Shown here: in pieces, positions 54,587-64,000 of the stretch | Numbering within the stretch: the first letter of the stretch is position 1 | How the letters are laid out: each line of letters starts with the position of its first letter | Assembly: GCA_030549175.1 (NCBI GenBank) | Contig: JAUKUA010000004.1 | Coordinates: 2,046,001-2,110,000 of the forward strand | Direction of reading: 5' to 3' | Length of the DNA: 64,000 nt | From: Lasiosphaeris hirsuta | Taxonomy: Eukaryota; Ascomycota; Sordariomycetes; Sordariales; Lasiosphaeriaceae | Program-made: the position numbers and the translations under genes | Notes under the pieces: model-generated | The model's database searches: none | What the model was told of the DNA's origin: nothing | What the model saw: only the letters and a program-made list of their open reading frames with translations

Positions 54587-56238
54587 TCACTCCTCAACAC
54601 CATCATCCGGGATTCCGTCCAGGATTCTCTCATTCTCGTTCTCGCTATCCTCGTCCGCGTCGTGTACGTTGGGTGCAGGGCGGTTACCCTTGGCCGGCTC
54701 CTTGTAGTAGAACATCAGCTCCTGCGGCAGGAAGGTGTAGAACGAATGGTAGATGCGGTGAACACATTTGATAAACTTCAGGTTCGTGTTCAGAGTGCAA
54801 ACCACTGCCTTCAGCTTCATTCCAACTTCCAGCAGTTTCAGGATAGACTCCTCCACGAAGAAGACCTCCGACTCCTCGGCGGTTTTGTCTTTATCGTCGT
54901 CGGCTGTGGGATTGTCCCATCCGTCGATGACGACAGTTGGGCGGACCACCAGAGACCCGCAGACCTCAATCTCGAGCTTGCTCTCAAGAGTGTCGAGATG
55001 ATTGATGACGCTTCTATACCTGGCGCGAAGCTGCTCATTGGGGAAGATACGCTTGACAACTTCGACGGTCTGCTCGGTTGTCTCCGTGATAGCTAGCTCA
55101 TTCTTCTTCATCGCATTGCTGATTTTGTGGCTGTGGTCTCTGTCGGACAAGAGGGCCACGTGGACTCCGAAGATGGTGCGAGCCATGCTCTTGTCAAGGA
55201 CCTTCTTTTGATCGAGGCTCCACTCGGTGTTCAACGTGTGACGCTCGTCATCACCCTGGCCAAACAGAAGGCTGCACGCCTCGTTGAAGGATCCAGGAAC
55301 AAGCGTATACAGCTCGTAAATGGCCGCCATCTCAGCTCGTGCCTTGTCACAGAGCTTCAGGGCAGAGACGATATCTTCCGAGTACTCTGGGCATACTTCG
55401 TGGCGGTAAACATACTTTAGAAAATTGGAGACGACCTCAGCGCCGATATTGAAGTGACCTCCGCTCCCACGGAGAAATTCGACGAGATCAACCGAGCTTG
55501 GCACGTCAGTCCCATTCGCGCATAAACAGCTGGGAGCGAAGATAGAGGAACTTACAGAAACCCAGCCACAACGCCAACAAAGTCCACCTCCCAGTGCTCC
55601 GGGCAGGTTGGGTTGTAAAAGCGGGGGTTGTTGCTTGCGCCGCGCTGGATGACATCGTCGGCGATTATGTCACGGACCTCCCCCTGACTCAAGCCTCCCA
55701 TTTCTTCCTTCTTCATGTTGCGCGTGCCCTGAAACTGGCGCTGGGTGCTGTCGACTCCGCCCAGATAGAGATATCGACTGAAAAGATCATCCTGAATGTT
55801 GGTCATGCGGCGACGGGCACGGAAACGCTGAATGCACTCTTCAATTCGTGCGTCAAAGGGGCGGTAAGAGGGATAGAGTATGTTCTTCTCCTCCTCATAC
55901 TCGGCAGGGGTCAGCGGTGGATCGCAGTAGTACTCTGTGATGGTTGTTGTCAGTCATGGCTAGGCATAGTCATGGTCATACACCTGCGGAGCGTTATCGC
56001 TTCCACAGCCACCTCAAGCTATGCAGGACTCACCTTCGAAGCCAGTAACAGCCTTCTTCTTGCCGGCTCGCTTCTTCCGCTTCTTCTTCGCCTCGTCATC
56101 CTTGGCCTTGGCTTCGACAACAGTGACCTCGGCGTTCTCGGCGTTCTCGGGGCGCTGGGATGGCTTGCTGTTGACCGTGTCCCCCACGCTGGCCGCGCCA
56201 GAGTCAGCCGGCGAGGAAGGTGAGGCAGGGGAAGACAT
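54587..56238 (-). CDS. arb1: Arb1, Argonaute siRNA chaperone (ARC) complex subunit
   Basis: Arb1 holds Argonaute with duplex siRNA in the ARC complex and is needed in fission yeast for siRNA-directed heterochromatin. Exon 1 is 56238-56034, intron 56033-55935; exon 2 55934-55556, intron 55555-55497; exon 3 55496-54587 (about 497 residues). The N-terminus is disordered and ends in a Lys-rich block (KKKRKKRAGKKKAV, a likely nuclear signal). The Arb1 domain begins at YYCDPPLTPAEYEEEKNILY and continues through SYRPFDARIEECIQRFRARRR, the DDLFSRYLYLGGV segment, CPEHWEVDFVGVVAGFLSVDLVEFLR and the C-terminal ANFLKYVYRHEVCPEY-type region. The protein ends in an acidic tail (DADEDSENENERILDG). The start at 56238 (MSSPASPSS) is the first ATG in frame. 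Confidence 0.88.
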
Positions 56239-58725
56239 CTTCCGCAGTTTCTGGGGTAGCCGGGCGGTGTGAGGTGCGGGATGTCGTCGAGACAAGGGTG
56301 ATCTCCCGTGAGGCTGTGAAGCTCCTACCCCGGCACAAGCTAAGATGAGAGCTTCTGTCTGTGGGGAAGCAGAGCGGGAAGGCAAGACCTAGTCGTTTGA
56401 GAAGCGATGGGTTGTGACGGACGTCGAGACGTGCAGTCCACCAATGAGCTAGTGGGAAGGAATTGAGGAAAGGGCTTAGAGCACCTAGTCTGGGCCTTTC
56501 CAGTGGTGCTATGTGCTTTCTGGTATTGTGTGCGAAGGCAACAACGCCATCAAATGGGGGCGGAGCTGGGTGGTTGAGATCAGGTTGGCACCAAGAGAGG
56601 GAAGGAGAGGCTGATGAATATTGTAAATTGTGAAATTTACGGGAACAGAAGAGGACTGAGGGCGCATGGGGCAAGCTGAAGGGAGAGAAGGCAGCGACTT
56701 GAGCAGAAGGAGATTCTATTCACTGGAAAACCAGAAAGAGTAAATGGAAAAAGAGGAGGTGAAGTATTCCCTAGGCGGGGTTTGACCTCACTTTGGCATT
56801 TTTACTGACAAACGAAATTCTGCAAACGCAAATCTTCTAGTAACAGCTCTCCCTGCGCACTGAAAATGATTCCCAGACCTATGCAACGGTAGTTGCATAT
56901 CATCAAGGCTGGTAAGCGACTCAGGACGCTTCGCGATGTTTGCTAACTGCGGTTGGCTGAGATTCGAGCAGGCAGTTATCGGAGCCTAGAGCTTTTCTGC
57001 ACATTTTCTGAGAACAAACTTCCTCGCCAACGCGCAAAAGTCAAGCTAGGCAAACGGCCGTCGTTCAAAGTTCATATTTGCAGCAGGGAGGTTAAGTGTG
57101 TTGTTAGGAAGCTGCCCTTCCCGAGCAACCTGAGCTCTGCGTGGGCCCACACACGCGCGGTTGGAGGAGGCCCAGAGGAGGCGAGGGTGCCGAACAAATG
57201 TCCAGCCGCTAATGCACGCTGGTATGTACAAGGGACAGGCCAACCCCCAGCTGTCCGTCATTTACAATCGCATCATTTCAGACCACGCTGCAGGCCATGG
57301 ATGCGAACTATGGAGAATTGGGGAAATGGGCTGGGCAGTGTCTGACGGCCTCCAGTCGTCAAGTTTCGATGCACAAGGTAGACTTGAGGTCGCCAATATG
57401 CTTTGCGCTGGCGGCCGCAAGTCCCTGGAAAATAAGAAAATATACACGCAAATAAATATGGGAGGAGAAAAGTAAACAAATAGCACAAGGAAATAATAGG
57501 TCGGATCTGCACAATTCCTAGGCCGATGATATTTGCTCATCTAATAGCGACCTAGGCACCCAGCTCTGGTTACCTGTTAGTACTGTGATGGAAATGCCGA
57601 CGTGCTGGGATTTGCGGGGTCCGACAGGACCGAGCTCCGGTTGATACTCGCGCACCAAAATCTCCAGCTGCGCCTGTTGACGTTCAACTGCCTAGAACTA
57701 CGCCGCGCAGGTATTGTGTTTGCATTACTGGTTATGTTAGCTTGGTGTTAATACTCGAAAGCAGCTCATTAGGTCTGATGGCTGCGGTCAGCGGGGTACG
57801 CACCATGTTCACCTCACGATTGCGTCGCGGATGAGCACTCAAGGCAGAATGGATGGCGAAACAGATGTGGCTGTGAGCACAGATTTCCCTCGCTTCAGAA
57901 AGTCCAGAGATGCCGCGTGCCTGGCAGCCACTGAAGCAGAAGTCGACGGCTCCCGCCACCCCCCGAAGCAGCCATAGACTGGAGGGGCCATGAGGTGCAT
58001 CCCACGAGTGAGGTGACAGGAGCACCACGAGGACGGGATTTGAGTGTGGAAGCGGTGTCTTGTGAGAAACGGGCAGTGTGGGCAGTGACGGAAGGCCCCC
58101 TGCAGCAGTTGCAGCTTGTGCGCGGCCCCGGTCGACCCTGGTTCGCCTGGGGCAGCCCCGGTCGCGTCCGACCAACCTAAGCCCTCCCTCGCCCTCCGCC
58201 TGAGAAGCAGGAGGCTGTCCAATTGGCTTCAGTCCCAGCCCGACCAGGTGGGAAGTTGGGTTGGCGTGGTCTGGAACTGGCACCTGGCGGCGAAGCGATG
58301 ACGGGACGAGGGTTCAGGCAATGCGAAATGCGGAGTCGCTCCAAATTCACATCAAGCGTGAGCTCCGCCCCGGCCATGCGCCAAAGCCCGCCGACTCACT
58401 CAGACAACAATTTTGGCCCGGCCTACTCATCCGGGCCCGTCATTCCCCTCGAATAGAAAAACATTGTTGGCCCCCCCCACCCCCCCCCCTTCCAGACGCT
58501 CGCAGCCCTCAACTTCATGCCTCAACCAACGTCGCCTCCAACGAATAACTTGACATATAACAAGTGCGCATTTGCAAGCCCATGCCAACCCTGATCGCTG
58601 CCCGTCCTCGGCCCCCCCATCGCTTTCGCAACGACGGATTCCCCTCCCCTCCCCCTCCCCCCCTCCTTCGAGACACCAATACCATCTGCCTGAGATACTG
58701 TAGATCAGGCACCCCAACAGCCATC
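56239..58725. other. 2.5-kb divergent intergenic region
   Basis: Between the divergent Arb1 and inositol-phosphate-kinase genes. There are C-rich and CT-rich runs at about 58468-58492 and 58645-58671, near the kinase start. Open frames around 57732-58283 begin without ATG and show no motif. No tRNA or rRNA was recognised. Confidence 0.5.
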
Positions 58726-60236
58726 ATGGAGCTCACTAGAGCCCCAACCATAATGGAACTTGTCAGAGCCCCAACAATGTCGACCAATCGGTCACTCCCC
58801 AGCCATGCCGACCTTCAGCCTTACAACTATGCTGTCGCCGGACAGTGAGCCCCGCCTGACTATCTCAACTTTGGACCAGCTGGGTCGCTAACCGCATTCG
58901 CAGTGATGGTACCCTTTGCGACCCAGAAGGCGAGCTTTTCATCAAGCCGTGCACGCAACAGGAGATTGAGTTCTACGAGACGGCCTTCAAGGAGCACCGG
59001 GACTTTGCCGAGTTGATGCCCGTCTATCTGGGCACCCTTTCCCTCAACGATGTCACTGATATGGACTCGTTAAACGAGCAGCTCCCTGCCATCGCCGACC
59101 ACATGAGCAACAGCATGAAGAACGAGGCGCTGCGCATGGCTAAAGAGGCTGCGACCGAGGCGGCAGCGGAGGCGGCCGCAGAGGCAGCAGCAACCGCAGA
59201 GCCGCGGGGGAATGACAACACCCGGTGGCGGCCCAACAAGAATAGGAAAATCTCGACCAACAAGTCGGTTGTGCTTGAAAACGCGGCGTATGGCTTCACG
59301 CGCCCCAACATTCTCGACGCCAAACTTGGCAAGCGGTTATGGGCCGATGATGCACCGATGGAGAAGCGGCAGCGATTCGACGAGATCAGCAAGGCGACCA
59401 CAAACGGGTCACACGGATTCCGTATTGCTGGGATGCGCGTGTTCAAGGGCACCGAGGACTCCACCGAGTGGGACCCGGAGGGGTACAAGGTGTACGGCAA
59501 GGACTACGGCAGGCTCGAGGTCAGCCGCCACAACGTTGTGAACGAGATGAAGAAATTTATCTTCAACACCCAAGCTGGGATCGACGAAGATCTGGGAAAG
59601 ATTATAGCGGGCGCTTTTGTCGAGGATCTCAAACGGGTCGAGCGGGTCCTCGCCAGTGAAGAGAGCAGGATGTACTCAGCCAGCTTGCTGTTCACATTCG
59701 AGGGAGACGGCGATGCGCTCCGAGCAGCCATCGAGCAGCTGACACCCAGTGCTACATCATCACAAGGAGGAGAGAAGGAAAAGCGCGTAAACGGGGCAGG
59801 CATCCCAGCATCTCGCTCAGATAGCGGCATCGTCACACTGGAGAAGAACAATGGTCAAACTCCCACGCTGTCCAACACGCGCGTCGACAGCGCCATTATG
59901 CTAGACGAGGATGGCGAGATAGTACTTCGCCCCGGCGATGGCGACCAGCACATCGACGGTGTCATTGGCTTCCCCGAGGTCCGTCTGAGCCCAGTTCAGG
60001 AGCACATCAAGATTCTCGATTACAGCGGCGAACTCGACGGCGAAGTCGAAATGGTCGACATGGACGAACTGGACGACGACGACGTGGATGAGGAAATGTC
60101 GAGTATCCCCCGGATCTACTCGCTCAAACTCATCGATTTTGCACATGCCGAGTGGGTTCCTGGACAGGGGCCCGATGAGAACAACTTATTTGGCGTGAGG
60201 AGTTTAATCAGCATTTTTGAGGAGCTGTCTCAATGA
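58726..60236 (+). CDS. ipk2: Inositol polyphosphate multikinase (Ipk2/Arg82)
   Basis: Nuclear kinase that phosphorylates InsP3 to InsP4/InsP5 and, in yeast, also serves the ArgR-Mcm1 arginine regulator. Exon 1 is 58726-58844, the intron 58845-58903 (GTGAGC...CAG), exon 2 58904-60236 (483 residues). After splicing: NYAVAGHDGTLCDPEGELFIKPC (ATP-loop region), an Ala/Glu-rich insert (about 130-165), the family signature PNILDAKLGKRLW (PxxxDxKxG), SASLLFTFEGD (the SLL region), and LIDFAHAEWVPGQGPDENNLFGVRSL with the catalytic IDF. An Asp-rich stretch precedes the last motif, as in Arg82. Two further in-frame ATGs (58753 and 58777) follow; the first nine codons are partly repeated (MELTRAPT/MELVRAPT). 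Orthologues often begin MSTN, as at 58777, which would give 466 residues. Confidence 0.93.
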
Positions 60237-62279
60237 AGGATTGGAAACCGACCTTGCGTAGGGAAAGTGACTGGCCGACGGCTCGTCCGGGGGCGTTCCT
60301 GGCGTTTTAGGGGAGGGGCCTTTGCTCCATTGCAGTACAGCAGATGCCAGTGTTTACAAAGGAGCCGTGCCTGTTTACGTCACGGACCTACGAATAGAAC
60401 AAGATCTCAAGTTTTGGGTGGTAGCTGGTGCTTTTGTTTTGTTTTCGCAGATACCCTTTACGTTGCTGTACATTATCTGAACGATATGGCCCATGATGGG
60501 TCTTTGACAGCGGAATGTATTGCAAGTTTTCTTTTGCTCTCGATCCTCGTCATGTTCTGGTGCTCCAAAGAGTTTCAGGTTGCTGATATGGCAAGTGCGT
60601 AACTTGGCGAGGAGCAAAACTACAGACGAAGTCGCTGCTCCGGCGTCTCGCCTCATCTCAGCCCCAACGTGGCCTGGTCCAACGAGATTTAGTCGCGCAC
60701 TTTTGCCCCGCTGAGCCACTGCTCCAGCTTCCTACCACTTACTTGCCATAATCGCACTTCCGCTCGGTCAACGAGTAAGCCTATGCCGCATTACAACGGA
60801 AAAATACGACGCATAAGTGCGCCTTTTAACACGGGCAAAAGTCCTTTTAGGAAGAAGGATCGATAAATGAGTCACAACCCGTTGTCTTGCAGACTTGCAT
60901 GTCAATTCAATTGACTGGCAGTGTCTGGTTGGAAAACCCGAACGGATAGGACATTGTGACATCGTATCACCAGAAGGAGGTCGCACACACAGCCATCCAT
61001 CCATTTGGGTTGCGCCGGGCAAGCGACGCAGGGTGCTTGGATCATGGGGCTTGAGAAGTGGTGATGTCTCCAATCATTTGGCATCTCACACCCACGGGGT
61101 TATCAGGTGAAAGACTTCCTATCAAGGAGATTCGATATTTTTCTTCGAAGGGTGACCTCCGAGGAGGTCAGGCAACTCGACACCGTGAGGTACTAGTGAC
61201 GGTCGTGGCATCTTCGTGATACTTTTTGATGAAGAAGAAAAGAAAAGAGGAAGAGAAAACCAGGCTTTTCTCAGCGTTATATAGAGCTAAGAACAGTGGA
61301 GCCGCCTGCAAATAGCAGACCCGCTGCGACCGGGCCGGGTCGGCATTGATAACCCTAACCCGCTGCCTTACCCAGACTTGTGATCGTCAACACCACCCGC
61401 TAGATGCTCAACAGCCACTTCCCACCGATGGAGGAAACGCTTCACTTTACAACGACAGTAATACCAATGTTTGCGTTTCCCCCAAGCGCTAGACCATACC
61501 GCCTCTCCCGTGCAACGACTCCAGTTTCCTCACAGTACATAACTTGTGCCCTGTCCATCCACCCTGTTCATCCACCCTGCACCTCATATTATCCTTCTCG
61601 TCCTCGCCACGGTGTAAAGAAATGATATCTTCATGATTCCCTTCTGTAATGCGTCCGTGCACCTTCTGGTATTTAGGTAGTTTACAGATATCAATCCCTC
61701 GCACCGAACCTGCATCCTAAAACCTATCTACAAACCTCTCCAATGGACAGATCTATCCTCTCCTCTTTCCCTTTCGCTACCCGTAACAGCTCAAAGCGAG
61801 GTGTTCGCGTCTAATTCTACAGTCTAGGCCTTGTTTGTGTGTTAGCGTGAGACTTCCCGGAACGCCCTGGAGAAAAGACTGGCAGAATTCCTGCTTCATT
61901 TAATGTAAAAGACATTTGGAAGCCAATATCAGAAGAACCTTACCAACCCCAAGTGGCCGTTTGCTATCTGAAAGAGGGGTACCTCGCATCTACTCCATAG
62001 AAAACGGGCAATTTCCATGGTTTGGGAATGTTGGGAATCGGCACACTACCTCTACCTCATGGAAACTAACAGAGACTGGAGTTGTCGCTGAGCGGTGGAC
62101 CCCTAGGACCGTGCGCCTCTCTAATCGACGTCATAAGCCCGCTGGAACGCTGCAAGCTGCATCTCGGGTTCTTCAATCCATCAACGCTTTGATACCTTCC
62201 ATTAAACATCCCAGCATATCAACACCCATCATCTTTTTACGTGGTACGCTTAACGCTCGCAACCACAGCCCTATACAAA
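60237..62279. other. Intergenic, 2 kb
   Basis: Between two plus-strand genes. It contains the second AACCCTAACCCG word (about 61351-61362) and a purine-rich stretch at about 61230-61258. Open frames lack motifs and splice support. The last few hundred bases should hold the clp1 promoter. Confidence 0.5.
61351..61362. promoter_or_regulatory. Telobox-like AACCCTAACCCG motif
   Basis: Identical 12-mer to the one near 50440-50451, about 920 bp before the clp1 start. AACCCTAA elements bind telobox/Tbf1-like factors in fungal and plant promoters; here this is only a sequence match. Confidence 0.3.
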
Positions 62280-63854
62280 ATGTCGATCCCAGGCTTGGGG
62301 CAGATTGCTCCACAGGTAAGATAGCCGCTTTCTTCAGGATCTACCCCTCTGAGCCCCCCCCCCACTGACGCGATCTGCGACGGCTAGCCCGCAACCTCCA
62401 ACAAGCGCATAATCCTCCTCAAGCCCCTCTGGGAATACCGCTTCTCTGTACCACGCAACTCACCCGGTGTAGGCGTCCGCCTCCTTACAGGAACCGCCGA
62501 CCGCGATGGGACGGAGCTGGCTCTCAGTCGAACCTACACATTCCAGCGCACGCGATCCAAGATCTCGACCTACCAGGGTTGCACCCTCGAGATTTCGGGC
62601 GGCCCAGTCGACGACTACGTCAAGGACTACGCCGACCCGAGCGACTCGCCGGCATGTCAATTCGTCAACCTGCACATTGCCTTCCAGGAACTGCGCGAAG
62701 CGGCGGCCGCCCGACAGTCGGGTCGTACAGCGGCGCAGGGCCCAAGGGTTATGGTCTGCGGGCCGCGTGGGAGCGGAAAGACAACACTGGCGAGAACGCT
62801 AGTTGCACTAGCTGCGAGGGTTGGGGGGCAGCCGTTGATGGCGAATGTCGACCCGGATGAAGGTCTCCTGGCGTTGCCGGGCACTGTCAGTGCAGCTGTG
62901 TACGGGACTATGATGGACATTGAGGAGCCTGCCGGTGGGTTCGGAATTGGGAGTACCCCGAGCAGCGGGCCGAATGCGGTGCCGGTCAAGCTTCCGATCG
63001 TTTACTACTTTGGGAGGGAGCGGGTTGAGGATGATGTCCCACACTGGAAGGATGTGGTGAGCAAGCTTGCAAGCTCAGCAAGGGCCAAGCTCAAGGAGGA
63101 CGAGGCCGTGCGGGCGGCGGGCATGTTCCTTGACACGCCGCCGGTGGACTTGGAGAATGGGGGGGTTGATATTTTGGCTCATGCCGCCAGTGAATTTGCG
63201 GGTGAGAACTTGTCGATACAACTAACCGTGTTGCTGTGGGTAGAAGCTAACTCTTTGAGTTTAGCAAATTTCATCCTCGTCTTGGGCTCTGACCAGCTGG
63301 TCTCGGAGCTGCAGAGACATTTCGCGGGGCAGAAGACAAGTCTGGGAGAACCTATCATGGTCGTTCCCCTAGACAAGTCGGATGGCGTGGTACAAAGAGA
63401 CGAGCAATTCATGCGATTCACTCGAGAGGCAACCATTAAAGAGTACTTCTTTGGCGACTCGAAGAGAACGTTGAGCCCATCTACCCAGTCGGTCAGCTTC
63501 GACGATGTTGCCATTTTCAAGGCACCAGACGGTATGCACGACCTGGGTCTCATCGCGGTTGGCAGCAAAGCTAACACTCAAGCAGAATCCGAGGCCTATG
63601 AAGGCCAGCCCGTTCTCGAGCCTGCCGAGATCTCGGCAGAAATGTCACATTGGACACTCGCAATCATGAATGCCTCGGTAAACGACCCTCCTGAGACCAT
63701 CCGACAAGCACCAGTTATAGGATTCATCGCCATTGCAGATGTAGACGAAGACCGGCGACGGCTCAAGGTGCTTTCTCCTGTCAGCGGCCGGCTGGGAAAC
63801 AAACCGCTGGTCTGGGGCCGTTGGCCAGAACCATACATCAACTTGCTTGGCTAG
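62280..63854 (+). CDS. clp1: Clp1, mRNA 3'-end cleavage factor IA subunit
   Basis: Component of the pre-mRNA cleavage and polyadenylation machinery that binds Pcf11. Four exons: 62280-62315, 62388-63201, 63265-63531, 63586-63854 (461 residues). The spliced N-terminus reads MSIPGLGQIAPQPATSNKRIILLKPLWEYRFSVP (Clp1 N-domain). The P-loop GPRGSGKTTLARTL is near residue 136, followed by NVDPDEGLLALPGTVSA and LPIVYYFGRERVEDD. The splice at 63201/63265 gives SEFAANFILVLGSDQLVSELQR. The last intron (63532-63585, GTATGC, GCTAAC branch, CAG) is a multiple of three and could be missed; removing it joins FKAPD to ESEAYEGQPVLEPAEIS, as in orthologues. The C-terminal domain ends with GRLGNKPLVWGRWPEPYINLLG. 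Fungal Clp1 proteins bind ATP but are not thought to be active kinases. Confidence 0.94.
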
Positions 63855-64000
63855 ACATCTTCTTGACAGATGTGGCCCCAGACGCGGCGTGGGAGGTTGT
63901 TGGTCTACCTTTTATCATTTTTGGAGAGCAATGAGCCTTGGTCGTGTCTCGGCGCGGACACTGATACCCAAACTATGCTGGGGCGTTTGGGGGATAAGGG
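63855..64000. other. 3' flank of clp1 at window edge
   Basis: Presumed 3' untranslated and downstream sequence; nothing recognised. Confidence 0.5.

Noticed and set aside
57732..58283. Minus-strand open frame of 183 codons
   Set aside because: It starts at GTG, shows no domain, and sits in a region with comparable frames on the other strand.

Overview
The window looks like a chromosome segment from a filamentous ascomycete, most likely a Sordariomycete close to the Chaetomiaceae/Sordariales. The evidence is: GC-rich coding sequence; short introns of about 50-130 nt with GTRNGT donors and (G)CTAAC/CTGAC branch sites; a GH7 cellobiohydrolase with CBM1; Zn2Cys6 regulators; a DUF6546 gene; and an Arb1 subunit of the siRNA chaperone complex. 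Gene models were assembled by hand by joining open frames across introns, so exon edges are predictions. Family names come from recognised motifs; no database search was run.

Layout. 0-1.3 kb: 5' part of an RNA ligase of the DraRnl (DRB0094) type, minus strand, cut by the window edge. 2.4-4.3 kb: SNF5/Sfh1 chromatin-remodelling subunit. 5.5-9.8 kb: small ankyrin protein and two single-pass membrane proteins of unknown role. 11.8-16.8 kb: a block of decaying genes, namely a GH7 cellobiohydrolase with two in-frame TAG codons, a truncated and interrupted O-methyltransferase, and a multiply broken DUF6546 gene. 17.5-25.7 kb: two divergently transcribed Zn2Cys6 transcription factors with 2.5 kb between them. 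26.2-30.6 kb: a large conserved TPR-like protein and a secreted Thr-rich protein. 30.6-34.7 kb: gene-poor. 34.7-35.6 kb: secreted SGNH esterase. 37.1-39.4 kb: unknown protein with one frameshift. 39.8-40.4 kb: an intronless, diverged TATA-binding-protein paralogue. 40.8-42.5 kb: MFS sugar transporter. 43.5-45.3 kb: FAD-linked aldonolactone-oxidase-like protein. 46.5-50.1 kb: Prp22 splicing helicase. 50.8-51.5 kb: PMP3/SNA-type proteolipid with a PPSY tail. 52.0-52.9 kb: secreted unknown protein. 54.6-56.2 kb: Arb1. 58.7-60.2 kb: inositol polyphosphate multikinase. 62.3-63.9 kb: Clp1.

How the genes relate. There is no obvious biosynthetic cluster. The right half is mostly housekeeping nucleic-acid machinery (TBP paralogue, Prp22, Arb1, Clp1) mixed with membrane and metabolic genes. 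The left half is more accessory. The clearest local signal is the run of three adjacent inactivated genes, where three of the four assigned nonsense codons replace an expected tryptophan by a G-to-A change. The most unusual apparently intact gene is the second, diverged TBP, which keeps the DNA-kinking phenylalanines and has a TATA-like box of its own.
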